Positions 1-13,111 are shown, counted from the stretch's first letter. The stretch: 15,958 nucleotides of DNA from Pseudomonadota bacterium (GCA_023428645.1 JAEYXD010000246.1:1-15958), one strand, 5' to 3'. Made by a program: numbers and translations. Notes: generated from the sequence alone by a model not told the origin.

Positions 1-173
1 TGACGGGCGCGGTGGAGCTGCCCGAGGGCGTTGAGATGGTGATGCCGGGCGACAACATCAAAATGGTGGTTGAGCTGATCAACCCGATCGCGATGGAAGA
101 CGGCCTGCGCTTTGCAATCCGCGAAGGCGGCCGCACGGTCGGCGCCGGCGTCGTGGCGAAGATCCTGAAGTGA
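1..173 (+). CDS. tuf: Elongation factor Tu, 3' end only (first tuf copy)
   Basis: This is the last 56 codons of EF-Tu, read in frame from base 3 to a TGA stop at 171-173; the gene begins before the window. EF-Tu is the GTPase that carries aminoacyl-tRNA to the ribosome. The visible part is the C-terminal beta-barrel (domain III). It reads TGAVELPEGVEMVMPGDN, continues through NPIAMEDGLRFAIREGGRT, and ends GVVAKILK, all typical of the family. The G domain is outside the window. Being followed by tRNA-Trp and secE, this copy corresponds to the tufB position in E. coli. A second tuf starts at 15846, so the genome has at least two copies in the same orientation. The two visible parts do not overlap, so their identity cannot be judged here. 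Confidence 0.97.
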   Translation, partial: TGAVELPEGVEMVMPGDNIKMVVELINPIAMEDGLRFAIREGGRTVGAGVVAKILK

Positions 174-182
174 TGGATTGAT

Positions 183-208
183 GTGACGGCGCCTCCAGGC
201 GCCGTCAC
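183..208 (+). other. Perfect 11-bp hairpin between tuf and tRNA-Trp
   Basis: The arms 183-193 (GTGACGGCGCC) and 198-208 (GGCGCCGTCAC) pair perfectly around a TCCA loop. The hairpin lies 9 nt after the tuf stop and ends 9 nt before the tRNA. No T-run follows, so it is not a classical intrinsic terminator. It may protect the tuf mRNA 3' end, or help separate tuf mRNA from the tRNA precursor during processing. The pairing is seen; the role is inferred. Confidence 0.6.
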
Positions 209-217
209 CTACAGATT

Positions 218-293
218 AGGCCAGTAGCTCAATTGGCAGAGCGGCGGTCTCCAAAACCGCAGGTTGGGGGTTCGATTCCCTCCTGGCCTGCCA
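218..293 (+). tRNA. trpT: tRNA-Trp, anticodon CCA
   Basis: A 76-nt cloverleaf can be drawn. The acceptor arm is AGGCCAG (218-224) with CTGGCCT (283-289). The D stem is GCTC/GAGC. The anticodon stem is GCGGT/ACCGC, with loop CTCCAAA and anticodon CCA at 251-253. The T arm is GGGGG-TTCGATT-CCCTC. The discriminator base is G290 and the CCA end is encoded at 291-293. CCA reads the UGG codon, so this is tryptophan tRNA. Its place between tuf and secE is the usual one in gammaproteobacteria, and it is probably co-transcribed with tuf. No promoter of its own is visible. Confidence 0.98.
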
Positions 294-303
294 CGAGGTA
301 AGC

Positions 304-335
304 GTCGGGGGCAGACGAACGGTCTGTCTCCCGAC
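304..335 (+). other. Hairpin between tRNA-Trp and secE
   Basis: The segment 304-316 pairs with 322-335: GTCGGG with CCCGAC, a G-C and a G-U pair, a single bulged T at 327, then CAGAC with GTCTG, around loop GAACG. It begins 11 nt after the tRNA CCA end and finishes 10 nt before the secE ATG. It fills most of the spacer and leaves no room for a good Shine-Dalgarno sequence. It could be a tRNA 3'-processing determinant or a control on secE translation. The role is inferred. Confidence 0.5.
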
Positions 336-345
336 ACATCTAGAT

Positions 346-723
346 ATGGCTGAACAGGTACAAGAAAACGCCACGGCGCTCGACGCGGCGAAGCTCGCAG
401 CGGGCGTCGCAGTCGCGGCAGCCGGCATCGCGGGCTTCTATTTGCTCGTGGGTCTGCCGATCTGGCTGCGCTGGATCATCGTGCTCGCCGCGTTCGTCGC
501 GGCGGTGTTCGTGGCGCTGCAGTCGTCGCAGGGCAAATCGTTCTGGGCTTTCGTGCAGAGCTCGCGCGTCGAGCTGCGCAAGGTCGTCTGGCCGAACCGT
601 CAGGAGACCTGGCAGGTGACTCTCGTCGTCTTCGTGATGGTCATCGTCTTGGGTCTGTTCTTCTGGGGTCTCGATACATTGTTGAGTTTCCTAACGCGCT
701 GGCTTACGAGCGCGGGGGGTTGA
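346..723 (+). CDS. secE: Preprotein translocase subunit SecE
   Basis: This 125-aa protein is the small essential subunit of the SecYEG channel in the inner membrane, where it clamps the two halves of SecY. Its length matches the three-helix gammaproteobacterial form (E. coli 127 aa). Three hydrophobic segments are visible, at roughly residues 16-36, 42-60 and 91-113. Before the third lies the conserved amphipathic region with the motif SRVELRKVVWPNRQETWQ at about residues 72-89, the SecE signature. The ATG at 346 is the natural start, but no convincing Shine-Dalgarno sequence precedes it. The stop (721-723) is one base from the nusG ATG, so the two genes are very probably translationally coupled, as in most bacteria. 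Confidence 0.97.
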   Translation: MAEQVQENATALDAAKLAAGVAVAAAGIAGFYLLVGLPIWLRWIIVLAAFVAAVFVALQSSQGKSFWAFVQSSRVELRKVVWPNRQETWQVTLVVFVMVIVLGLFFWGLDTLLSFLTRWLTSAGG

Positions 724-724
724 G

Positions 725-1258
725 ATGGCGCTCCGTTGGTACGTCGTGCATGCCTATTCCAACTTCGAGCACCGTGTCGCCGAAGGCCTGAAAGACCGCA
801 TCAAGATGCAGGGTCTCGAGGGCAAGTTCGGCGAAATTCTCGTGCCGACCGAAGAGGTCGTCGAGATGCGCGACGGGCAGAAGCGCAAGAGTGATCGCAA
901 GTTCTTCCCGGGCTACGTGCTCGTGCAGATGGAGATGGACGAGGACACCTGGCACCTCGTGAAGGAAGTGCCGAAGGTGCTGGGTTTCATCGGCGGTACA
1001 CCCGAAAAGCCGGCGCCGATCACCGACAAGGAAGCGATGAGCATCCTGCGTCGAGTGGAGGAAGGCGTCGACAAGCCGAAGCCGAAGGTGCTGTTCGAGC
1101 CTGGCGAGGTCGTCCGGGTCACGGACGGCCCGTTCAACGACTTCAACGGCGTCGTCGAATCGGTGAACTACGAGAAGAATCGCTTGCAAGTAGCAGTGCA
1201 GATCCTCGGACGTTCCACGCCGGTCGAGCTGGATTTCAGTCAGGTCGAAAAGGCCTGA
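725..1258 (+). CDS. nusG: Transcription termination/antitermination factor NusG
   Basis: This 177-aa cytoplasmic factor binds RNA polymerase, increases processivity, and bridges to Rho or to ribosomal protein S10. The N-terminal NGN domain (about residues 1-115) begins LRWYVVHAYSNFE and includes KFFPGYVLVQM at about 59-69, part of the surface that contacts the polymerase clamp. The KOW domain (about 122-177) begins FEPGEVVRVTDGPFNDFNG. The residue aligned with E. coli Phe165, a contact for S10 and Rho, is Leu161 here (see findings). The start ATG at 725 follows the secE stop by one base, and the G-run at 714-719 can serve as ribosome binding site. The protein is 4 residues shorter than in E. 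coli, at the N-terminus. Confidence 0.98.
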   Translation: MALRWYVVHAYSNFEHRVAEGLKDRIKMQGLEGKFGEILVPTEEVVEMRDGQKRKSDRKFFPGYVLVQMEMDEDTWHLVKEVPKVLGFIGGTPEKPAPITDKEAMSILRRVEEGVDKPKPKVLFEPGEVVRVTDGPFNDFNGVVESVNYEKNRLQVAVQILGRSTPVELDFSQVEKA

Positions 1259-1382
1259 CGCTGTCGGGCCGCCGGCGCGAGCGGGCGGTCCATTCAACGG
1301 TTCGCGAGGGACGCGAACTTCCGCATCGATGGATCGCAATGGGGAGCTGCCTTGACGGCGGCGTTTGCACCCGGAGAGCAAC
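1259..1382 (+). promoter_or_regulatory. Structured nusG-rplK spacer, candidate L1 autoregulatory leader
   Basis: This 124-nt spacer contains three hairpins by hand pairing. The first is 1266-1273 with 1284-1291 (8 bp, one G-U). The second is 1300-1306 with 1312-1318 (GTTCGCG/CGCGAAC). The third is 1346-1351 with 1357-1362 (6 bp, one G-U, loop TTGAC), ending 10 nt before the rplK ribosome binding site GGAG (1373-1376). In E. coli, L1 represses rplKA by binding the leader just upstream of rplK, so this is the expected site. I could not match a specific L1 recognition sequence. No convincing promoter is seen here. Confidence 0.4.
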
Positions 1383-1814
1383 ATGGCCAAGAAAGTCACT
1401 GGCTACATCAAACTGCAGATCCCTGCAGGCCAGGCGAATCCGAGCCCGCCGGTCGGTCCGGCACTCGGTCAGCAGGGCGTCAACATCATGGAATTCTGCA
1501 AAGCGTTCAACGCGCAGACGCAGAGCCTCGAAAAGGGCTTGCCCACGCCCGTCGTGATCACGGTCTACAGCGACCGCAGCTTCACGTTCATCCTGAAGAC
1601 GCCGCCCGCGTCCGTGCTGATTCGCAAGGCGATCGGCATCGAGAAGGGCAGCGGCGCGCCGAACACGAACAAGGTCGGCCGCATCTCGCGCCAGCAGCTC
1701 GAGGACGTCGCGAAGATCAAGCAGCCGGATCTGACGGCCGCGGATCTGGAAGCCGCCGTTCGCACGATTGCGGGCAGCGCGCGCAGCATGGGCGTGGACG
1801 TGGAGGGCCTCTGA
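1383..1814 (+). CDS. rplK: 50S ribosomal protein L11
   Basis: This 143-aa protein (E. coli 142) sits at the base of the ribosomal stalk in the GTPase-associated centre. It binds 23S rRNA helices 43-44 and is needed for RelA activation. The N-terminal domain has the hallmark proline-rich stretch SPPVGPALGQQGVN at about residues 21-34. The C-terminal rRNA-binding domain runs from about residue 72, with ASVLIRKAIGIEKGS and SARSMGVDVEG near the end. An in-frame TTG at 1365 would add six residues, but the ATG at 1383 gives the family N-terminus MAKKVTGYIKLQ. It also has GGAG at 1373-1376 at proper spacing. The stop is one base before the rplA ATG. Confidence 0.98.
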   Translation: MAKKVTGYIKLQIPAGQANPSPPVGPALGQQGVNIMEFCKAFNAQTQSLEKGLPTPVVITVYSDRSFTFILKTPPASVLIRKAIGIEKGSGAPNTNKVGRISRQQLEDVAKIKQPDLTAADLEAAVRTIAGSARSMGVDVEGL

Positions 1815-1815
1815 C

Positions 1816-2511
1816 ATGGCAGCCGTTCCGAAGAGAATGAAGGCATGGTCCGGCAAGATTCAGCCGGGCAAGCAGTACTCGATCGACGATGCGATCGCGC
1901 TCGTGAAGGAATTCGCGCAGGCGAAATTCCGCGAGTCCGTCGATGTCGCGGTCAACCTGGGCATCGACGCATCGAAGTCGGACCAGCAGGTGCGTGGCTC
2001 GACGGTGATGCCGCACGGTATCGGTAAGTCCGTTCGCGTCGCGGTGTTCACGTCCGGCAAGAACCAGGACGCGGCACGCGCCGCCGGCGCCGACATCGTC
2101 GGCCTCGAAGACCTGGCGGAGAAGGTGAAGGCTGGCGAGATGGACTTCGACGTCGTCGTCGCGAGCCCGGATGCGATGCGCGTCGTCGGTCAGCTCGGTC
2201 AGATCCTGGGTCCGCGCGGCCTCATGCCGAACCCGAAGGTCGGCACCGTGACGCCGAACGTCGCGGAAGCCGTGAAGAACGCGAAGGCCGGTCAGGTGCG
2301 CTACCGCGCCGACAAGGCGGGCGTCGTTCACTGCACGATCGGCAAGGCCGATTTCGAGACGAACGCACTGAGGGAAAACCTGCAAGCCCTGCTGCAAGAC
2401 CTGCAGAAGGCGAAGCCGGCGGCCGCGAAGGGCATCTATCTCAAGAAGATCTCCGTGTCTTCGACGATGGGCCCGGGCGTGCCGGTCGAACAGTCGACGT
2501 TGTCGCTGTAA
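1816..2511 (+). CDS. rplA: 50S ribosomal protein L1
   Basis: This 231-aa protein (E. coli 234) forms the L1 stalk beside the E site and moves deacylated tRNA out. In many bacteria it also represses its own rplKA operon by binding the mRNA leader. The two-domain fold is recognisable: domain I comes from both ends, and domain II (about residues 68-159) is inserted. The signature LGPRGLMPNPKVGTVT is at about residues 131-146. Upstream in-frame codons extend the open frame into rplK, but ATG 1816 is chosen because GGAGGG (1802-1807) lies 8 nt upstream. The resulting start MAAVPKRMKAW also fits the family. The gene is coupled to rplK with a one-base gap. Confidence 0.98.
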   Translation: MAAVPKRMKAWSGKIQPGKQYSIDDAIALVKEFAQAKFRESVDVAVNLGIDASKSDQQVRGSTVMPHGIGKSVRVAVFTSGKNQDAARAAGADIVGLEDLAEKVKAGEMDFDVVVASPDAMRVVGQLGQILGPRGLMPNPKVGTVTPNVAEAVKNAKAGQVRYRADKAGVVHCTIGKADFETNALRENLQALLQDLQKAKPAAAKGIYLKKISVSSTMGPGVPVEQSTLSL

Positions 2512-2548
2512 GCGCGAGCTCGCAGAGCTCGTTGCGATGAGATTTTTT
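2512..2548 (+). terminator. Possible weak terminator or attenuator after rplA
   Basis: Immediately after the rplA stop, CGAGCTC (2515-2521) pairs with GAGCTCG (2525-2531) around GCA. The stem can be lengthened by a G-U pair and two more pairs with one bulge (2512-2514 with 2532-2535). Six T residues follow at 2543-2548, seven bases from the stem base, which is farther than in a classical intrinsic terminator. It may cause partial termination between rplKA and rplJL. Confidence 0.4.
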
Positions 2549-2570
2549 GATTGATGTAGGGCCGGTCGAG

Positions 2571-2591
2571 AGATGCCTCGTTGGGGCATCT
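2571..2591 (+). other. Hairpin upstream of the L10 leader
   Basis: AGATGCC (2571-2577) pairs with GGCATCT (2585-2591). Two inner pairs (T-G and C-G) close a GTT loop. It stands just before the L10-binding motif and may be part of the folded leader of the rplJL mRNA. Its separate role is unknown. Confidence 0.5.
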
Positions 2592-2599
2592 TGACTCCG

Positions 2600-2659
2600 A
2601 CCATCATCGAAGACCGCTGGCGAGGTATCGACCTCTTAATGATCGCCCGCGCAGATGGT
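2600..2659 (+). promoter_or_regulatory. L10 leader: autoregulatory site of rplJL
   Basis: The outer stem ACCATC (2600-2605) pairs with GATGGT (2654-2659). It is followed on the 5' side by an internal loop carrying GAAGAC (2609-2614). The middle stem GC-T-GGC (2616-2621) pairs with GCC-C-GC (2645-2650), with one mismatch. The inner hairpin GAGGT (2622-2626) pairs with ACCTC (2631-2635), and CTTAAT (2635-2640) follows on the 3' side. The combination of AAGACCGC and CTTAAT around a small hairpin matches my memory of the E. coli rplJ leader, where the L10-(L7/L12)4 complex binds and represses translation. The identification rests on remembered similarity plus the pairing seen; an Rfam L10_leader search would decide it. 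Confidence 0.75.
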
Positions 2660-2725
2660 GTCACCCGAATCGGAACTGAAAGCGGCTCGCTGCTGCGCTC
2701 GGATCCGGCTGAAGGGCGCCGTCGA

Positions 2726-2741
2726 GCCGTCGTGAGACGGC
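2726..2741 (+). other. GUGA-tetraloop hairpin in the rplJ leader
   Basis: GCCGTC (2726-2731) pairs with GACGGC (2736-2741), closed by GTGA, a GNRA-type tetraloop. It lies about 55 nt before the rplJ Shine-Dalgarno sequence. In E. coli, long-range leader pairing links L10 binding to rplJ translation, and this element may take part in such a fold. The remaining spacer, 2660-2805, shows no open frame or convincing promoter. Confidence 0.45.
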
Positions 2742-2805
2742 CACTGGGTGGGCGCGCAGGGACGCGTGCTCGTTGGTTCAAACGCTCTTCACGCCAGGAG
2801 GAAAC

Positions 2806-3336
2806 ATGGCGCTCAGACTCGATGACAAGAAGGCGCTGGTCGCCGAAGTGGCTTCGGTCGCTGCAACTGCGCAGTCCGTCGTCGCTGCGGAGTACCGCGG
2901 GCTGACGGTCACGCAGATGACGGATCTGCGTTCCAAGGCTCGCAAGTCGGGTGTCTATCTTCGCGTCGTCAAGAACACGCTCGCTCGCAAGGCGATTGCC
3001 GGCACTCAATTCGAGATCGTCGGCAAGAGCCTCAAGGGCCCGCTGCTTCTTGCGTTCTCGAAGGACGACCCCGGTGCCGCGGCGCGCCTCGTCAAAGCCT
3101 TTGCCAAGGACAACGACAAGTTGGTCCCGACGCTCGTGTCGCTCGGCGGCACGCAGCTTCCCGGCAAGGACCTCGACAAGGTCGCCAGCCTTCCGACATT
3201 GGAAATCGCACGCGCAACCCTGTTGGGTGTGCTGCAGGCTCCGGTCGGCAAGCTGGTCCGCACGATCGCCGAACCGCATGCGTCGCTGGTTCGCGTCGTT
3301 GCCGCTCGCAAAGACAAGCTGGAAGCAACGGCCTAA
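2806..3336 (+). CDS. rplJ: 50S ribosomal protein L10
   Basis: This 176-aa protein (E. coli 165) anchors the L7/L12 dimers to the ribosome to form the flexible stalk. The N-terminal rRNA-binding domain starts MALRLDDKKALVAEV. It contains VVAAEYRGLTVTQMTDLR (about residues 25-42) and RVVKNTLARKA (about 53-63), all typical. The C-terminal helix, from about residue 130 on, would bind L7/L12 dimers. An in-frame TTG at 2773 would add 11 residues. ATG 2806 is preferred because AGGAGG at 2796-2801 is a strong ribosome binding site. The 294-nt leader before it carries the L10 autoregulation motif. A 49-nt spacer with a T-run (3352-3357) but no strong stem separates it from rplL. Confidence 0.98.
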   Translation: MALRLDDKKALVAEVASVAATAQSVVAAEYRGLTVTQMTDLRSKARKSGVYLRVVKNTLARKAIAGTQFEIVGKSLKGPLLLAFSKDDPGAAARLVKAFAKDNDKLVPTLVSLGGTQLPGKDLDKVASLPTLEIARATLLGVLQAPVGKLVRTIAEPHASLVRVVAARKDKLEATA

Positions 3337-3385
3337 CAGCCGCCGCTTTCGATTTTTTCAGTTCACTTAGTTCGGAGTTACGACA

Positions 3386-3769
3386 ATGGCTGTTACGAAG
3401 GAAGAATTGGTCGAAGCCCTCTCCAACCTGAAGGTCATGGAAGTGGTGGACCTGATCAAGGAACTCGAAGAGAAGTGGGGCGTCAGCGCCGCTGCTCCGG
3501 TTGCTGTTGCTGCCGCTCCCGCCGCCGGCGGCGCTGCTGCTCCGGCCGCCGAGGAGAAGACCGAGTTCAACGTGACGATGACCAGCTTCGGCGCCAACAA
3601 GGTCGGCGTCATCAAGGTCATCCGCGAAATCACCGGTCTCGGCTTGAAGGAAGCGAAGGACCTGGTCGAAGGCGTGCCGTCCTCCGTGAAGGAAGGCGTG
3701 TCGAAGGCCGACGCGGAAGCCATCAAGAAGAAGTTGGAAGAAGCAGGCGCTGCTGCGGAAATCAAGTGA
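3386..3769 (+). CDS. rplL: 50S ribosomal protein L7/L12
   Basis: This 127-aa acidic stalk protein, present in several copies per ribosome, recruits the translational GTPases and stimulates their GTP hydrolysis. The N-terminal dimerisation domain (1-32) reads MAVTKEELVEALSNLKVMEV onward. It is followed by an Ala/Pro/Gly hinge (about 33-55) and the globular C-terminal domain (about 56-127). That domain has FGANKVGVIKVIREITGLGL and LKEAKDLVEGVP, the GTPase-binding face. GGAG at 3374-3377 lies 8 nt before the ATG. It is translated from the same message as rplJ. The stop overlaps the first hairpin of the rplL-rpoB spacer. Confidence 0.98.
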   Translation: MAVTKEELVEALSNLKVMEVVDLIKELEEKWGVSAAAPVAVAAAPAAGGAAAPAAEEKTEFNVTMTSFGANKVGVIKVIREITGLGLKEAKDLVEGVPSSVKEGVSKADAEAIKKKLEEAGAAAEIK

Positions 3770-3793
3770 GAAGCGGGGACTATCCCCATTCTC
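3768..3793 (+). other. Compound hairpin overlapping the rplL stop codon
   Basis: GAGAA (3768-3772) pairs with TTCTC (3789-3793), and GGGGA (3775-3779) with TCCCC (3783-3787). A small asymmetric internal loop lies between the two, and CTA caps the end. It is the first hairpin in the rplL-rpoB spacer. It could be an RNA processing or stability element, since E. coli has an RNase III site in this spacer. No T-run follows. Confidence 0.5.
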
Positions 3794-3816
3794 GCTGGCA
3801 GAGCCTCGTTTGACAT

Positions 3817-3856
3817 GGGAAGCGACCGCGGGGGGATCCCTCGCGGTCGCGTTCCC
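3817..3856 (+). terminator. Strong hairpin in rplL-rpoB spacer (candidate attenuator)
   Basis: Eighteen base pairs join 3817-3834 to 3838-3856, with one bulged G at 3851, one G-U pair, and a GAT loop. The core is GCGACCGCG with CGCGGTCGC. The downstream sequence TATTTGCATTCT is only moderately T-rich. The position matches the E. coli rplL-rpoB attenuator, which lets only part of the transcription from the ribosomal protein genes enter rpoBC. Confidence 0.65.
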
Positions 3857-3879
3857 TATTTGCATTCTGATTGTATTTC

Positions 3880-3919
3880 GGGAAGCAGTCCTCACATCGA
3901 CCTGCTTCCCTGCGTTTTT
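3880..3919 (+). terminator. Terminator-like hairpin with T5, upstream of rpoB
   Basis: GGGAAGCAG (3880-3888) pairs perfectly with CTGCTTCCC (3902-3910) around a 13-nt loop. TGCG and five T residues (3915-3919) follow. The arrangement is close to an intrinsic terminator and sits 36 nt before the rpoB start. Its 3' arm can also pair with the 5' arm of the preceding hairpin (see findings). Confidence 0.6.
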
Positions 3920-3954
3920 GTGCTGCCCGACCTCGTAGCTTGAGGGTGATCCAG

Positions 3955-8112
<4,158 letters not shown>

Positions 8113-8121
8113 GTGGGTTGC

Positions 8122-8147
8122 GCGGTCGGTGAGCGATCACCGACCGC
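8122..8147 (+). other. 11-bp GNRA-tetraloop hairpin between rpoB and rpoC
   Basis: GCGGTCGGTGA (8122-8132) pairs perfectly with TCACCGACCGC (8137-8147), closed by GCGA, a GNRA tetraloop. It starts 9 nt after the rpoB stop. No T-run follows, so termination is unlikely. An mRNA stability or processing role is more plausible. The rest of the spacer, to 8203, is AT-richer, contains the rpoC ribosome binding site, and shows no promoter that I would defend. Confidence 0.6.
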
Positions 8148-8203
8148 ATGTCTCACTCGTCGACGACAGAATTTATTGGATGCACCACATTTAGGTGACC
8201 CAG

Positions 8204-12415
<4,212 letters not shown>

Positions 12416-12427
12416 GGGTCTGTCGGG

Positions 12428-12460
12428 GGTTTCCGTGCGCCGGACCGGCTCACGGGAACC
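12428..12460 (+). terminator. Terminator-like hairpin after rpoC
   Basis: GGTTTCCGTG (12428-12437) pairs with CACGGGAACC (12451-12460) with one G-U pair. Above a single mismatch, GCC (12439-12441) pairs with GGC (12447-12449). The 3' side is TCTTGCCC, so the T-run is poor. It begins 13 nt after the rpoC stop and is the best candidate for the end of the rpoBC transcript, possibly leaky or Rho-assisted. Confidence 0.5.
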
Positions 12461-12507
12461 TCTTGCCCGAGCAAAGCTAAGTTCTTCTTTTAATTAACGG
12501 CACGCGG

Positions 12508-12536
12508 TTGACACACCCGGGACTCGTTCCTACAAT
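12508..12536 (+). promoter_or_regulatory. Sigma70-type promoter of the str operon
   Basis: The -35 box TTGACA (12508-12513) is a perfect match. The -10 box TACAAT (12531-12536) matches five of six, and the spacer is exactly 17 nt. The AT-rich stretch at 12482-12497 is placed like the distal part of an UP element. The bases between the -10 box and the expected start near 12543 are all G or C (CGCGCGC). Such a GC-rich discriminator is known from promoters repressed by ppGpp/DksA, which fits ribosomal protein genes. The expected leader is about 122 nt. Confidence 0.88.
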
Positions 12537-12593
12537 CGCGCGCCCTTGATTCGGCCGGCGTCGTCACACCTCGCCGCCAGTCGCGCAATTTCC

Positions 12594-12628
12594 ACACGGG
12601 GCCGCCTTCGAGGCGGCCCCGTGTTCTT
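12594..12628 (+). terminator. Strong hairpin in the rpsL leader (candidate attenuator)
   Basis: Fourteen perfect pairs join 12594-12607 (ACACGGGGCCGCCT) to 12611-12624 (AGGCGGCCCCGTGT) around TCG, followed by TCTT. It looks like an intrinsic terminator with a short T-run, but it lies downstream of the str promoter and about 40 nt before rpsL. It would therefore act on str transcripts themselves. It may be an attenuator, a stabilising 5' structure, or a backstop terminator for read-through from rpoC. Confidence 0.55.
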
Positions 12629-12664
12629 CAAGGAATCGTATTTTTACCTGGAATCCAAAGGCTT

Positions 12665-13039
12665 ATGGCAACGGTTAGTCAGCTCGTTCGTAAACCGCGA
12701 ACCTCGCCGAATTACAAAACCAAGGTTCCGGCCTTGGCTGCGTGTCCGCAAAAGCGCGGTGTTTGCACCCGCGTGTACACGACGACTCCGAAAAAGCCGA
12801 ACTCGGCGCTGCGCAAAGTCGCGAAGGTGCGCCTGACGAACGGCTTCGAAGTCATCAGCTACATCGGCGGCGAAGGCCACAACCTGCAGGAGCACTCGGT
12901 CGTGCTGATCCGCGGCGGCCGCGTCAAGGATCTCCCGGGCGTTCGCTACCACACCGTGCGCGGCACGCTCGATTGTGCCGGCGTCAACGAGCGTCGCCAG
13001 GGGCGTTCGAAGTACGGCGCGAAGCGGCCGAAAAAGTAA
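12665..13039 (+). CDS. rpsL: 30S ribosomal protein S12
   Basis: This 124-aa protein (same length as E. coli) of the decoding centre controls accuracy. It reads MATVSQLVRKPRTSPNYKTK, then CPQKRGVCTRVYTTTPKKPNSALRKV and GRVKDLPGVRYHTVRG. Counted from Met1, Lys43, Lys88 and Pro91 are the streptomycin-sensitive type, so no classical resistance change is seen. Residues 11-20 differ from E. coli, a known variable part. The start at 12665 is set by the family N-terminus. The ribosome binding site is weak (AAAGG at 12657-12661, very close to the ATG). It is the first gene of the str operon under the promoter at 12508-12536. Confidence 0.98.
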   Translation: MATVSQLVRKPRTSPNYKTKVPALAACPQKRGVCTRVYTTTPKKPNSALRKVAKVRLTNGFEVISYIGGEGHNLQEHSVVLIRGGRVKDLPGVRYHTVRGTLDCAGVNERRQGRSKYGAKRPKK

Positions 13040-13050
13040 GCCGACCGTGA

Positions 13051-13068
13051 CTGCCGTTCGATCGGCAG
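13051..13068 (+). promoter_or_regulatory. Hairpin in the rpsL-rpsG spacer, possible S7 regulatory site
   Basis: CTGCCG (13051-13056) pairs with CGGCAG (13063-13068) around TTCGAT, in the 72-nt spacer. In E. coli, S7 binds this intercistronic region and represses translation of its own gene. The position fits, but I cannot match the E. coli binding sequence. The rpsG start has no clear Shine-Dalgarno sequence, which is compatible with coupling to rpsL translation. Confidence 0.35.
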
Positions 13069-13111
13069 CCAAGGCTCACCCAGTTACTCATACAGTTATC
13101 CGGTACGTCAC

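Noticed and set aside
1352..1380. TTGACG before rplK as a -35 box
   Set aside because: No -10 match at proper spacing, and a start site there would fall at or after the rplK ribosome binding site.
1365..1382. Upstream TTG start for rplK
   Set aside because: It would place the ribosome binding site GGAG inside the coding region and add residues not seen in the L11 family.
2591..2619. TTGACT before rplJ as a -35 box
   Set aside because: The position 17 nt downstream is CCGCTG, not a -10 box, and the bases belong to the L10 leader fold.
3810..3838. TTGACA before rpoB as a -35 box
   Set aside because: At 16-18 nt spacing the sequence is GC-rich hairpin (GGGATC-like), with no -10 box.
12791..12940. 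Streptomycin resistance change in rpsL
   Set aside because: Lys43, Lys88 and Pro91 are of the sensitive type.
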